From: Sphingomonas sp. BT-65
GTDB taxonomy: Bacteria; Pseudomonadota; Alphaproteobacteria; Sphingomonadales; Sphingomonadaceae
DNA: 64,000 nucleotides
Direction of reading: 5' to 3'
NCBI RefSeq assembly: GCF_026107375.2
Contig: NZ_JAPCIA010000002.1
Location: 646,001 to 710,000 of the forward strand
In this document: piece after piece, positions 54,132-63,374 of the stretch
How the letters are laid out: the number at the start of each line of letters is the position of its first letter
Position numbering within the stretch: position 1 is the first letter of the stretch
Notes under the pieces: model-generated
What the model saw: the letters and a program-made list of their open reading frames with translations, nothing else
Databases searched by the model: none
What the model was told of the DNA's origin: nothing
Position numbers and translations under genes: made by a program

Positions 54132-54220
54132 GCTATCCACCCATCAATCGACGTTCCCGCCCTTGTTGCGCGGTGCCAGCAGCAGACGGGCCGCTAACGA
54201 CCCATTGCGGACGTTCAAGC
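54132..54220. repeat. Dispersed intergenic repeat, copy 12
   Basis: Contains CTATCCACCCATCAATCGACG, GCGCGGTGCCAGCAGCAGACGG and CTAACGACCCATTGCGGACGTTC. Confidence 0.78.
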
Positions 54221-54327
54221 GACCGACAAGCGCTCCGATTCCAGACATTCATGTTCGGCGTTCGCCATTCCGATTTGCAATCGGGTGAACGCTTGCGCTC
54301 GCCGCACCTAACTGCGAGCGTTGGGCC

Positions 54328-55293
54328 ATGATCGAACTTGAAACCGTAGCGGAGATGATCCCGCTTCCGGCAACGCCCGAGGGCTGGTTCGATTATGGCT
54401 ACACTGCGCTGGCCGATGGACGATTGGCCGTCATCCGCACACGCAAGGATGTTCATGCCGAACACATGCGCTGGTGGGAGGCCGTGAACGGCGACGACCA
54501 GTCGCGGAAATATCCCAAAGTCTGGGATGCCGACATGCGGCTGTCGATCTTCGACGGGATAGCCGAGACCGATGTTGCGATCATGCCATCGGGTGCGCAT
54601 CCTATCGTTGATCAGATGGCAGACGGCAGGTGGCTCGTCGCCGCATCGCGCGCTGAAGAGGGCGAGAAGAACGGGCGTATCCATGCGGCTGACGGACGGA
54701 TGGAGCGCAAGATGATCCTCGGCGACGGGATCGAAAATCTACTGTGCTCGACGGACGGCACGATATGGGTAGGCTATTTCGACGAAGGTGTGTTCGGAGG
54801 CCCGAACAGGGACGGAAGCTGGCCGGTGTCGTCCGGGGGGATCGTCCAGTTCGACGCCTTTGGCACGCCGCTGTGGTCGTTCAACGAGCAAGTTCGCGAG
54901 AACCACTCGATTGCTGACTCGTATGCCATGACGCTCTCCGGCACCGACTTATGGGCCTGCTTCTACACGGACTTTCCAATCGCCCGGATCAGCGGCGGTG
55001 AACCGGTATTCTGGTCGAACAGCGTAGCCGGAGCGAAGGCCATCGCCGTGAAGGACGACATCGTGATGCTGGGCGGCGGCTACAGCGACGACGCCAACCG
55101 CATCACGCTCGTGAAGCTCGACGGCAAGTCCAGTCGCGAGCTTGGTAGCTTGCGGCATGCCAGAGGAAGGGGCGGCGGGGCCGGTCTACTTCAGGGACGA
55201 GGAAGTGTCATGCACCTCGTCAGGGATGGCGTTTGGTCCAAGGTGTCGGTCTACAAGGCGGCTGCTGCCATCAATCGGCATTGTCGCTCTTGA
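54328..55293 (+). CDS. Orphan hypothetical protein, possible beta-propeller
   Basis: The 321-residue protein has repeated strand-turn patterns (YTALADGRLAVIRTRKD, DQMADGRWLVAASRAEE, CSTDGTIWVGYFDEGVFGG, LSGTDLWACFYTDFPIARI, AVKDDIVMLGGGYSDDANRI) that suggest a six- or seven-bladed propeller. No catalytic motif or signal peptide is seen. It stands alone between repeat copies. Confidence 0.75.
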   Translation: MIELETVAEMIPLPATPEGWFDYGYTALADGRLAVIRTRKDVHAEHMRWWEAVNGDDQSRKYPKVWDADMRLSIFDGIAETDVAIMPSGAHPIVDQMADGRWLVAASRAEEGEKNGRIHAADGRMERKMILGDGIENLLCSTDGTIWVGYFDEGVFGGPNRDGSWPVSSGGIVQFDAFGTPLWSFNEQVRENHSIADSYAMTLSGTDLWACFYTDFPIARISGGEPVFWSNSVAGAKAIAVKDDIVMLGGGYSDDANRITLVKLDGKSSRELGSLRHARGRGGGAGLLQGRGSVMHLVRDGVWSKVSVYKAAAAINRHCRS

Positions 55294-55613
55294 TCGTTAG
55301 ATAGGCTGGCGCGCCTCATCTTCGGGAAGGGATGGACAAGCGGTCGGAAACAACAACACGACGCCATAGAGCCGACCATCCGCTTCCCACCCAATAGCGG
55401 ACGCCCGGCCGCAATCTGAACGAAGGGCGGTTTTCGGGATCGTCCGGAGGCAGCCTGAACGACGGCTGTGGAACGCGAAGCTGTCATCTCCATGTGATCA
55501 GAATTGTGCTGTGGCAGCTTGGAATACTTGTGTTCTATGTTTGGTATTGTTGCGACGGATGCAGTTAAATACTTGTTTTTCAATAAATGAGACTCCTGGC
55601 CCGGCAGGGGAAG
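55294..55613. repeat. Intergenic region with dispersed repeat copy 13
   Basis: The copy spans 55381-55470: TTCCCACCCAATAGCGGACG, CTGAACGAAGGGCGGTTTTCGG and CTGAACGACGGC. The rest of the gap has no gene; 55490-55590 is AT-rich. Confidence 0.72.
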
Positions 55614-56177
55614 TTACATCTTCAGCATGTCGATGAGATCGTCGACCAGTCCCTGCGGATCGGACCGACCCTTGCCTTCCGCCGACAGATGTCCGCCCAG
55701 CGCCATTTCCATCGCGCCGTGGATGAGCGACATGAGCAAGGCCGCCGTGCGCTCATTGTCGCCAGGCCTTATTTTTCCGGCGCTGCGAACGAGCGCGATC
55801 GCTTCGATGAACAGGCGCAAGGTTTCGCTGGCGGCATCCGCAAGGTCTTCGTCGTGACGCTCCCAGCGGCCGAAGATCAGCCGGAACCGGTTGGGATACT
55901 GCAGGCCCCAGCGGATGTGATCATATGCCAGTTCGCGCAAAGCGGTCAGCGGATCGCTCGAAGCAGCGATGGTCCCAGCCATTGCCGCGGTTCTTACCCG
56001 CAATTCGCGCGCCGCAACACCGGCGAGCAGCGCTTCCTTGTCCCGGAAGTGCTTGTAGGGCGCGTTGTGCGAGAGGCCGGCGATCTGCGCGACGCCGCGC
56101 AAGGTAACGCCCTCCGGTCCTGACTGGTCCAGAAGCTCGGCCGCAGCGGCCAGGATGGTATCGCGTGTCGTCTCCAT
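55614..56177 (-). CDS. TetR-family transcriptional repressor
   Basis: The 187-residue protein has an N-terminal TetR helix-turn-helix (TRDTILAAAAELLDQSGPEG, LRGVAQIAGLSHNAPYKHF) and a helical ligand domain (TALLMSLIHGAMEMALGGHL). I start it at the ATG at 56177. It is encoded just downstream of the MMPL exporter on the same strand. A GTCAACC half-site lies 31 bp upstream of its start and a full GGTTGAC/GTCAACC palindrome precedes the exporter, so it probably represses both. Confidence 0.87.
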   Translation of the reverse strand: METTRDTILAAAAELLDQSGPEGVTLRGVAQIAGLSHNAPYKHFRDKEALLAGVAARELRVRTAAMAGTIAASSDPLTALRELAYDHIRWGLQYPNRFRLIFGRWERHDEDLADAASETLRLFIEAIALVRSAGKIRPGDNERTAALLMSLIHGAMEMALGGHLSAEGKGRSDPQGLVDDLIDMLKM

Positions 56178-56324
56178 GTTTGCCTGAGATGCGTCCCGGC
56201 ACCCAATGTCAACCACGCTGGACACGGCCGGGCCGGCGCGGCTGCTCGGCCATGCTGTCGGAACCCCAGCACTGCGCCGCCGAACGACGGTCACCAGCGA
56301 GCGCTCTCGCGCAAGCATTGAGAG

Positions 56325-58529
56325 TCAGACGGCGATGGCACCGCGCGTCGCGTCGTCCTCATTATCTCCTTCGCTGAGGCCGAGCCGGTCACTGAGCCAG
56401 GCTAGAGGACGCGGAGCCCACCAGTTCGCCGTCCCGAGCAACTGCATCGCGGCGGGGACGATAATCGACCGCACGAGCGTCGCATCGATCACCACTGAAA
56501 GCGTCATGCCGATGCCGAAGGTGATGAGGAAAAGCGACCCTGCGGTGAGCCCCATGGTCGCGAGCACGACAATCATCAGGACAGCGGCGCGCGTGATGAT
56601 GGAGCCGGTCTGCTGCAGACCGATAGCGATGGCCTGCCGGTTGTCTCCGGTCGCCAGATAGGCTTCGCGGATCCGGCTGACGAGGAACATCTCATAGTCG
56701 GTGACCAGTCCGAACGCGATCGTGACGATCAACCCCAACGTCCAGAGGTCGGTGGTACCGACCACCTGGAAATCGAGCAGACCGGCAAGTCCGCCGAGCT
56801 GAAAGGCCCAGACGACGATGCCAAGCGAGGCCGCAAGCGAGAGAAGCGCGCACAGCACCGCCTTGACCGGGACCCAGACCGAACGGAATGCAAGGGCGAG
56901 CAGGATGAGCGTCACCGTGGCGATGAACTCGAGCGCAAGCGGCAATGCGGCAAGCGTGGCCGCGCTGTTGTCCAGACTGATCGCGGCACCGCCATGACCG
57001 CCGACGAGCACGCTGGTCCCGGCAGGGGGCGTCGCCGCACGGACGTCCCGCACCAGTTGCAAGGGCCCCGAGTCGTCGGCCTCGCCGCGATAGTCGATCT
57101 TGATCCAAGTGAGCGCCGGATCGGCCAGGTGCACCCGCGCACCGGCCGCTCCTGGCAGACCGCGCAGGCGCGCAAGGTAGCTATCCAGACCCTGGCGATC
57201 GAGCGTCCCTTGCACGGCGACATCGAGTACCATCCCGGCGGGACCATGCTGGGGGAATACGCCGCCCGTATAGCCCGCGACGATCTGGCTGTGGCTGTCG
57301 GCGGGCAGGTAGCGATGGTTGGTGAGCCCCGGCCGCAGTTCGAGAAGCGGCGCTGCAGCGATCAGGAGCGCGAGGACGCCAAGCACCAGCGAGATGGCGG
57401 GGCGCCGGCCGACGAGCCGGGCGAGCCGCGCCCAGCCGCCGTTCGCCGGATCGCCGCCGGAGCGGCCGAACCGCGGCAATGGAACCCGCCCGGCATTCAC
57501 CCGGCGCCCGAGCACGGCGAGCAGGGCGGGAAGCACCACGACTGCTGCAACGATGTTGAGCAGGACCACACTGATGCCGCCGAAGGCGAAGGAATGGGAA
57601 ATGGGCTGCGGGAATAGGAAGAGCGCGCTCAACCCGCTGATGACGATGAGGCCCGAAATGGCGACGGTACGCCCGGCGGTGGCCGTGGTCGCGACGACTG
57701 CCTCCGCAAGGTCGCCGGCGCGGCGCTCGAGTTCCTCGCGGAACCTGCTGACGATGAACAGCCCATAGTCCACGGCCAGTCCCAGCCCGATCAGCACGAC
57801 GATCTCCAGTGCGAAGATCGAGATTTCGGTAAAGCCGGTGAGCAGGCGAAGGACGACGAGCGACCCGACGATCACGAACACGCCGAGCGTCACCGGGATC
57901 AGTGCTGCCACGAGGCCGCGATAGAAAAGGATCAGGAGCACCAGCAGGATCGGCAGGGAGATCGCCTGGGCGGTGGCGAGGTTCGCGGTCGCCTCCCGCT
58001 GCAGCTCGAAGACGCTGGTCAGCCCGCCGCCCAGGTAGGTCGCAATGCCGCTGTCAGCCCGGATGAGATGCTGGATCTCGCCATAGGCCTTCATTCGTGC
58101 GGTCTCGTCGGCTCCATGCAGGGTGAGCACCGCATAGGTCGCGTGCCGATCCGGGCTGACCAGCTTGGCGCGCTGCTCGGGCGTGAGGCCGGGCGTCCAG
58201 TAGCTGACAACCGACATGACCTGGGCAGCAGGGAGCGCGCCCAGCGCCCTCTGGACGGGACCCGCGAAAGTCGGATCGTCGACCGTGCGTGCGCCGGATT
58301 CGTCGTCGAAGACCGCCACGACATCAGGATCGCCGGGGCGATGGCCAAAATGCGAATCCAGCAGATCGTTCGCCCTGGTGACTTCGGCGGCTTGGGGGGC
58401 AAGCCCGCCCGTGGTCAGCCTGCCGAACACGCCGCTTCCCCAAAGGATCGCGAATGCGAGGAACAAGCCGGAGGTGAGAAGCACCGACCATCGGAAGCGA
58501 AACGCGAATCGTCCAAGCATTGAGAACAT
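56325..58529 (-). CDS. MMPL/RND-family exporter
   Basis: The 734-residue polytopic protein has the two-fold MMPL layout: a first helix (WSVLLTSGLFLAFAILWG), a large periplasmic loop, a six-helix block with the GxxxDYG motif VGLGLAVDYGLFIVSRFREEL, a second loop and a second block with FGLVTDYEMFLVSRIREAYL. MMPL proteins export lipids, hopanoids or hydrophobic compounds using the proton gradient. The start at 58529 (MFSMLGRF) is chosen over a longer frame that would overlap the operator. Confidence 0.92.
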   Translation of the reverse strand: MFSMLGRFAFRFRWSVLLTSGLFLAFAILWGSGVFGRLTTGGLAPQAAEVTRANDLLDSHFGHRPGDPDVVAVFDDESGARTVDDPTFAGPVQRALGALPAAQVMSVVSYWTPGLTPEQRAKLVSPDRHATYAVLTLHGADETARMKAYGEIQHLIRADSGIATYLGGGLTSVFELQREATANLATAQAISLPILLVLLILFYRGLVAALIPVTLGVFVIVGSLVVLRLLTGFTEISIFALEIVVLIGLGLAVDYGLFIVSRFREELERRAGDLAEAVVATTATAGRTVAISGLIVISGLSALFLFPQPISHSFAFGGISVVLLNIVAAVVVLPALLAVLGRRVNAGRVPLPRFGRSGGDPANGGWARLARLVGRRPAISLVLGVLALLIAAAPLLELRPGLTNHRYLPADSHSQIVAGYTGGVFPQHGPAGMVLDVAVQGTLDRQGLDSYLARLRGLPGAAGARVHLADPALTWIKIDYRGEADDSGPLQLVRDVRAATPPAGTSVLVGGHGGAAISLDNSAATLAALPLALEFIATVTLILLALAFRSVWVPVKAVLCALLSLAASLGIVVWAFQLGGLAGLLDFQVVGTTDLWTLGLIVTIAFGLVTDYEMFLVSRIREAYLATGDNRQAIAIGLQQTGSIITRAAVLMIVVLATMGLTAGSLFLITFGIGMTLSVVIDATLVRSIIVPAAMQLLGTANWWAPRPLAWLSDRLGLSEGDNEDDATRGAIAV

Positions 58530-58550
58530 CGTACGAATCCCCGGCAGTTG

Positions 58551-58595
58551 GGTTGACAACGTCAACCTACGGGGCGTTGGTGTACAATGTCAACC
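58551..58595. promoter_or_regulatory. Putative TetR operator of the MMPL gene
   Basis: GGTTGACAACGTCAACC (58551-58567) is a 7-bp perfect inverted repeat with a 3-bp centre. CAATGTCAACC at 58585-58595 is a second half-site, and the same CAATGTCAACC occurs at 56204-56214 before the TetR gene. Confidence 0.65.
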
Positions 58596-58713
58596 GTGGA
58601 GAAATGACCGTTGGCGCCGCACCGGACGCGCGGTGGGTCCGGTGGGGTTCGTCACCCGATCGGCGCGGCACACGCACCAAAGGTTGCGGCGCGTGCGATT
58701 ACCCTGAGGCCGG

Positions 58714-59619
58714 CTAACGCAAAGCGCCTGTCGCAGCCGCGTTCTCGAAGGCGTCCGCCACGAAGGAGAGCATTCGGCGGGCTGCGGGGGAGCAGCGATC
58801 GCACCGGTGGGTCATATAAAGCGGTAGCGTGGGTGCGTCCCCTTCGATCGGCACGAGAGTCATGCCGCCGCCCAGCGAAGCGAGCGAGGGCGGCACGAAG
58901 GCGATACCCATCCCTGCGCTCACGAGCCCGATGATGCTTGGAAACGCCACGACTTCCTGCGCCACGCGCAGGTCGAAGCCTGCCCGCCGGCAATGCGCCG
59001 CGATATCGTCGAAGATCGCAGGCCCCGCCCCACGGCGGACCATGATCACTGGCTCCCCGCGAAGCGCGGCGAGTGCGAGGGAGGTACGGGTCGCGAGCCT
59101 GTGATCATCGGGCAGCGCGATCGCGAACCGCTCTCTTCCGATCTCGAGCGCCTCCAGCGCGGGATCGATTGGCGCGAGACTGGTGAAACCGATATCGATG
59201 TCGCCCGATCGCAGCAGGTCCTCCTGCTCGTCGCTCGCCCTCACCTGCACAGCGAGCGCGATATCGCGGTGATTGGCATGAAATCGCCGGATCCAGCCAG
59301 GGACAGAGCTGTGGAGCGCCGGCGTGCTGAGTGCCAGCGACAGCCTGCCAAGCTGGCCTGCCGCCGCACGGCGCGCCGCATCGACCGCCTGATCGGCCTG
59401 GGCGAGCGTGCTGCGGGCCTCTTCAAGAAAAGCCTGCCCGGCGGCGGTCAGCGCAACATGCGCACGGCTGCGCGATATCAGTTCGACCCCGACGACGTCC
59501 TCGAGGCGCTTGAGCTGCTGGCTCACGGCGGACTGGGTCGCGCGCAGCCGTGATGCCGCACGCCCGAAATGCTGCTCCTCGGCAAGCGCGACAAAGGTTC
59601 GCAAATGGCGAAGCTCCAT
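58714..59619 (-). CDS. LysR-family transcriptional regulator
   Basis: The 301-residue protein has the LysR winged helix (MELRHLRTFVALAEEQHFGR, ATQSAVSQQLKRLEDVVGVE) and the periplasmic-binding-like effector domain (GDIDIGFTSLAPIDPALEAL, PVIMVRRGAGPAIFDDIAAH). It is divergent from a SnoaL-like gene, with an inverted repeat between them, the usual arrangement for a LysR regulator and its target. Confidence 0.92.
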   Translation of the reverse strand: MELRHLRTFVALAEEQHFGRAASRLRATQSAVSQQLKRLEDVVGVELISRSRAHVALTAAGQAFLEEARSTLAQADQAVDAARRAAAGQLGRLSLALSTPALHSSVPGWIRRFHANHRDIALAVQVRASDEQEDLLRSGDIDIGFTSLAPIDPALEALEIGRERFAIALPDDHRLATRTSLALAALRGEPVIMVRRGAGPAIFDDIAAHCRRAGFDLRVAQEVVAFPSIIGLVSAGMGIAFVPPSLASLGGGMTLVPIEGDAPTLPLYMTHRCDRCSPAARRMLSFVADAFENAAATGALR

Positions 59620-59636
59620 GGCGCCTTATTAGCAGA

Positions 59637-59678
59637 ACTGATCAGAATGGCACCAAACTCATGAGAGCGTTGATCAGT
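59637..59678. promoter_or_regulatory. Inverted repeat between the LysR and SnoaL-like genes
   Basis: ACTGATCA (59637-59644) and TGATCAGT (59671-59678) form an 8-bp perfect inverted repeat, centre to centre 34 bp, suitable for a LysR-type tetramer. Confidence 0.45.
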
Positions 59679-59718
59679 CTGCCGGGCTAATGTTGTCGGC
59701 CCACCTAGGGAGCAGCCC

Positions 59719-60270
59719 ATGAACGTAAGGCAATTGCACTCATTCCGCGCAGCGATCGCGATCGGCGCGCTGGCTCTGGCACCCGGAAGCGCGGGCGCAC
59801 AGTCGGCCGCCGCGCGCAGCTTCCCGCCAATGCCCGAGGCCGAACGCCCCGTATGGAACGTGGCCGCGAACGCGCAAACCCGCGCCGTCGCCACGCGCGC
59901 CTGGATATTGTTCCGCAAGGCCTGGGAGAAAGGCGACTGGCAGCCTTTTCTCGACATGACCACCGACGACTTCCAGTTCTATTTCCCGCAAGGCGCTTTC
60001 GCAGGGCTCCACGAAGGACCAGCCGGGAAGGCGCAGCTGCTCGCCTGGGCCGCCTATCATCGCAAGGCGGGCAACAGGCTGCGCAGTGCCGCAACCCACA
60101 TCACCATCGCCGGCAACACCGCCGTGTTCGAGACGACCGCGGAGAGCTTGCCGCCGGGCGGGTACCGGAATTTCGAAGCGATCATATTCGAGGTCCAGGG
60201 AGAGCGCGTACGCGCGCTTCGCGAATATTGGAACGTGCTGCAGCCCGGGAGCGACCCAAGCGGCAATTGA
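59719..60270 (+). CDS. Exported SnoaL/NTF2-like protein
   Basis: The 183-residue protein has a signal peptide (AAIAIGALALAPGSAGAQ) and a SnoaL-like cone fold (AWEKGDWQPFLDMTTDDFQFYFP, ITIAGNTAVFETTAES, REYWNVLQP). Such proteins are isomerases, hydrolases or ligand carriers; the active residues cannot be assigned. It is likely controlled by the divergent LysR regulator. Confidence 0.82.
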   Translation: MNVRQLHSFRAAIAIGALALAPGSAGAQSAAARSFPPMPEAERPVWNVAANAQTRAVATRAWILFRKAWEKGDWQPFLDMTTDDFQFYFPQGAFAGLHEGPAGKAQLLAWAAYHRKAGNRLRSAATHITIAGNTAVFETTAESLPPGGYRNFEAIIFEVQGERVRALREYWNVLQPGSDPSGN

Positions 60271-60454
60271 GCTCTGGCGCAGCCAATTGGGAAAGCGGGG
60301 TCACAGCTCCAGCAACACCAGCTTGCCTTTGATGGATCGGGGCGAATTCTGGGCCGGTGGCAGACTGGCAGCTTTCCGAGTTCAGGCTACATAGAGCAGA
60401 CAACTGAACTACGCGCACCCGCCTCCATCTGCGATGCTCTTGGCCGCTCCCAGG

Positions 60455-60595
60455 CTAACGACCAGCCGCTCTCCTGCGCGCGCGCAAGCGAGCAGCGTCT
60501 GCCAGCGTCCACACGCAGACACCGACCATCACGGCGATAACGCCGGCCAAGATGTAGGTGATGAACCAGTGAAGTTCGATGCATAATTCCCAGAT
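60455..60595 (-). CDS. Possible small membrane protein
   Basis: A 46-codon open frame encodes a membrane helix followed by a basic tail (WFITYILAGVIAVMVGVCVW, then ADAARLRARRRAAG) and stops at TAG 60455-60457. This layout is typical of tiny inner-membrane proteins. No ATG or GTG lies before the helix; TTG is the only candidate. It may therefore be a remnant. Confidence 0.3.
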   Translation of the reverse strand: MWELCIELHWFITYILAGVIAVMVGVCVWTLADAARLRARRRAAGR

Positions 60596-60677
60596 CTAGC
60601 GGCGTTATAGTTATGGACGACGAGGCAGGATGCTGTCCGGCGCCCGCCGCCCAATTCGATGCGTCAGAAATGCGCGA

Positions 60678-60917
60678 TCACACCCTGTACAAGCCCCCAT
60701 CGAGATCGCGCCCGACAAACGGAATCCTTGCGGCGCCGGGTTCGTAATCGAAGTGTTCATGGTCGCCCATAATGCCGAAAATGGGTTCGATGCCGAACGC
60801 CGGCGTACCATCAGGCGCCGTCGGCGCGGCGCTCGGCCTGCCAGCGGCAGCAACCTGAGCAATCGCAATGGAGGGGAGGGCCGCGACAATGGTCACGGCT
60901 GTTAGAATGATACGCAT
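60678..60917 (-). CDS. Possible small exported protein
   Basis: The frame encodes 79 residues with a plausible signal peptide (IILTAVTIVAALPSIAIAQ) and a Pro/Gly-rich mature part (DGTPAFGIEPIFGIMGDHEHF). No strong ribosome site is visible. The family is unknown. Confidence 0.42.
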   Translation of the reverse strand: MRIILTAVTIVAALPSIAIAQVAAAGRPSAAPTAPDGTPAFGIEPIFGIMGDHEHFDYEPGAARIPFVGRDLDGGLYRV

Positions 60918-61344
60918 CAGAACACACACTTAGTGAAGGCGCCGGTGAGTACGCACGCGTCAGGAACAGCGCGTGCGGTAGCGGCGGATTCGATAGCCCC
61001 AAGATGGTGTATTTGTGCGACGCCACAAGGGCTTGAACGCGCCATCGTGATCTACCGTCACTCTTGAGCAACACCGTGGCAGCGAAGACTGCACAGGTTC
61101 GTGCGATGCCGGTGGTAAACTTGTCCCCCGTGCAACGTTTCCCAATGCATGACGCTGATAATCAGTCGGACATCGCCCCGGCGGCTTCCGGGCCGCGCGA
61201 GCCTTGCCGAAGCGAGGGCAACTGCACCCGCTGCAGGATGGCTCGGCGCAGCCGTCTGCTGATGATACTCATTGAGCCAGACGCGAAAGTAGAATGTTTC
61301 CCCACCGGTAGCTGCGACAGCACCAGCCGCTTTCAGGATTGTCC
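60918..61344. other. Intergenic region without a supported gene
   Basis: Open frames on both strands lack ribosome sites and protein-like composition. No palindrome or repeat copy is seen before 61345. Confidence 0.4.
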
Positions 61345-61436
61345 ACAGGCGGACTGAACGTCCGAATTTTGGGCGCGTAGCAGCCAAGCCAACGAGGCGC
61401 AGATCGAACTGCAGCTCACGACCCCATTGCGGACAT
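61345..61436. repeat. Dispersed intergenic repeat, copy 14
   Basis: Contains CGGACTGAACGTCCGAATTTTGGGCGCGTAGC, GAGGCGCAGATCGAACTGC and CACGACCCCATTGCGGACA, 18 nt before the next gene. Confidence 0.82.
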
Positions 61437-61453
61437 AAGCTGCCTAGGTCAGC

Positions 61454-61894
61454 ATGCAGGTTATGAGGCTAAACTCCATCACAGCGAACCGACACATCTT
61501 TGCTGGCGAAGTGAGCGGAAAGCCGCTGCGGCTACAACTCACTTTCGACGGTGGCAAAGCCCTGCGCCTTCAGGTTGCCGGAGACGGAGAGCGGATGATC
61601 GCTGACGATGGTCCGCTCGATTCTCCGATCGACTTGGGCAACTATGGTCGGACGGACCTCGCAGACGTCACTGAATCCCTATTCCCGGCGCTGCAAGGCT
61701 CGGAAGTGGTGGGAATTGAAGCTCTGACTTCTAACGGTGCGCGTGTAGGCGTGAAACTTAATCTTGAGAGGAGCGGGCCGTTCCACTTCTGGGTGGACGG
61801 GGACGAGCTTCATTGGGGCGATGAAGCGGCCATCAGCGGGCACGACTGGATGGGTCGAGCGATCCCGAGGGCGTCCGAGCGACTCCAAATCTAA
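61454..61894 (+). CDS. Orphan hypothetical protein
   Basis: This is a 146-residue soluble, beta-rich protein (RHIFAGEVSGKPLRLQLTFD, RTDLADVTESLFPALQGSEV, GPFHFWVDGDELHWGDEAA). No family is recognised. Its stop TAA lies at the beginning of a repeat copy. Confidence 0.68.
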   Translation: MQVMRLNSITANRHIFAGEVSGKPLRLQLTFDGGKALRLQVAGDGERMIADDGPLDSPIDLGNYGRTDLADVTESLFPALQGSEVVGIEALTSNGARVGVKLNLERSGPFHFWVDGDELHWGDEAAISGHDWMGRAIPRASERLQI

Positions 61895-62022
61895 CGTCTG
61901 CTTTCACCCCATTTTGGGCCGTTTGGCGGTGACGACGCCGCTGCTCCAGCAGGGGACGGTCGGCTAACGACTCCTTCTCCGCCGTTCGAAGCTGCTCCCC
62001 CGATGCCAGATTGCGGACGTTT
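61892..62022. repeat. Dispersed intergenic repeat, copy 15
   Basis: Contains TAACGTCTGCTTTCACCCCATTTT, CCGTTTGGCGGTGACGACGCCGC, CTAACGACTCC and CAGATTGCGGACGTTTC. Confidence 0.8.
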
Positions 62023-62062
62023 CAGTCCCATAGTAGCTTGGTGTCGGACGGGGGCAAAAACT

Positions 62063-62293
62063 ATGTGGTGGAAGATTGGCATCCTTACCGTCGCAGCGGC
62101 GGCACTGATCTTCTGCGTGATCCCCGTGCGAACCCACGCCGTCCTCTTCGATCCCACCAATCCTCCGCCGAAGCAGACACTGTGGACCCTGGTCTCGAAC
62201 ATGTATCTGACGCCGGGAACAGCGGCTCTGATCGCTGTCATAATTGCGATAGCCGGCGCGGTTGGATTTTGGCTTGTTCGCTCCGCTGATTAG
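62063..62293 (+). CDS. Small two-helix membrane protein, orphan
   Basis: This is a 76-residue protein with two membrane segments (WKIGILTVAAAALIFCVIPV and GTAALIAVIIAIAGAVGFWL) joined by a Pro-rich loop (FDPTNPPPKQ). The ATG at 62063 follows GACGGGGG. Repeat copies flank it. Confidence 0.65.
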   Translation: MWWKIGILTVAAAALIFCVIPVRTHAVLFDPTNPPPKQTLWTLVSNMYLTPGTAALIAVIIAIAGAVGFWLVRSAD

Positions 62294-62332
62294 CTCAACG
62301 CGAGGCGTCCGCATTTTTCCGATGCCGCCCAA

Positions 62333-62366
62333 AGGCTGCCGGCTTCCGACCCCATTGCGGACGTCG
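62333..62366. repeat. Dispersed intergenic repeat, copy 16 (short)
   Basis: Only the distal module is clear: GGCTTCCGACCCCATTGCGGACG, 53 nt before the next gene. Confidence 0.75.
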
Positions 62367-62418
62367 GGCATTCCAGCAACAAACGGATCGAGACGAAGCG
62401 GTTCGGAGCGGCTGAGAT

Positions 62419-62817
62419 ATGGAATTTGGCCAACTCTGGCGCAAGTTCGACAACTTGTTTCTGCCGATTGCGAAAAAGGCCTATCTCGCGAAGCTTCGGC
62501 AGATCGAGAAGCGCCTCGACGTTTTGAGTCGCCGCATGGGGCTACTGCAATTGGGCTCAAGCGCACACCTCTTCGCTTCCGCCCCCGGACTTTCGGAAAT
62601 GGCAACAGGCGGCACTGGCACAAGGCAGGCTTTGGCGTCGATGCGGCAAGCGCTTGAAGGCCCGTCCTTCGAACAGTGGTCTAACGTGGACAACGCCCTC
62701 GCTGAGATCGAAACCTTCATCGCAGACGCCAATCTCGTCCTTGACGAGTACGACAGGGGCCGACCGAAGAAAGACCGAATGTTTGTGGCGCGCAGCGATG
62801 TTAGGGGGCTGTTCTAG
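62419..62817 (+). CDS. Orphan hypothetical protein, helical
   Basis: This is a 132-residue protein with a helical, basic N-terminal half (FLPIAKKAYLAKLRQIEKRL, VLSRRMGLLQLGS) and an acidic helical C-terminal half (NVDNALAEIETFIADANLVLD). No family is recognised. Flanked by repeat copies. Confidence 0.62.
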   Translation: MEFGQLWRKFDNLFLPIAKKAYLAKLRQIEKRLDVLSRRMGLLQLGSSAHLFASAPGLSEMATGGTGTRQALASMRQALEGPSFEQWSNVDNALAEIETFIADANLVLDEYDRGRPKKDRMFVARSDVRGLF

Positions 62818-62840
62818 CGCAACCTTGCAGGGCACCCGAA

Positions 62841-62928
62841 TGTCCCCTTTCCACCCATTTGACGCCGTTCGGCAGTGACGACGCCGCGCCAGCAGCGGAC
62901 AGGCAGCAGACGACCCCATAGCGGTCAG
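62841..62928. repeat. Dispersed intergenic repeat, copy 17
   Basis: Contains CCTTTCCACCCATTTGACGCCGTTC, GGCAGTGACGACGCCGCGCC, AGCAGCGGAC and GACGACCCCATAGCGG. Confidence 0.82.
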
Positions 62929-63049
62929 GGATCCGCAGCCACATCGAGCGGGAACGAGCTCAGGCTCTTTGAACCCTCGCCCGTTGACGTGGGCCTTAAG
63001 CCAATCACGGGTTTATCTGCGACTATTCAAACGAGGCTGCCAGACCGCG

Positions 63050-63124
63050 ATTCACCCATCTCGCGCCGCTCCTATAGTGACGACGCAGCTCCAGCAGCGG
63101 ACGGAAGCAACGACCCCTTATCGG
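63050..63124. repeat. Dispersed intergenic repeat, copy 18
   Basis: Contains TTCACCCATCTCGCGCCGCTC, AGTGACGACGCAGCTCCAGCAGCGGAC and AACGACCCCTTATCGG. It ends over the stop of the minus-strand gene at 63118. Confidence 0.75.
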
Positions 63125-63348
63125 ACCTTCAGCAATTCTCCATCGCGCTCGATCAGGCTCAGTTCACCATTGTAGCGAATGTGGCTCAACGCCATCCGCC
63201 TACATTGCTTGTCGCTGTTGATTTGCCGCTCGACCCACCGACGCCACGCCGGGTCCGCCAGCGCAATGCGCTCTGCATCCACAATGCTCACGTCGTGCTC
63301 GACCCGAAGGCCTTTGATAAGCATGATCCAACGGTTGCGATCTTCCAT
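63118..63348 (-). CDS. Small orphan hypothetical protein
   Basis: This is a 76-residue protein (MEDRNRWIMLIKGLRVEHDV, IALADPAWRRWVERQINSDK, LSHIRYNGELSLIERDGELL) with natural composition. No family is recognised. It lies between two repeat copies in opposite orientation to most genes of the array. Confidence 0.55.
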   Translation of the reverse strand: MEDRNRWIMLIKGLRVEHDVSIVDAERIALADPAWRRWVERQINSDKQCRRMALSHIRYNGELSLIERDGELLKVR

Positions 63349-63374
63349 CTGAGACAGGCTAGATCAGCGGATGT

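Noticed and set aside
61058..61387. A 109-codon minus-strand frame and an overlapping plus-strand frame in the 61-kb gap
   Set aside because: Neither has a ribosome site; the minus frame begins inside a repeat copy.
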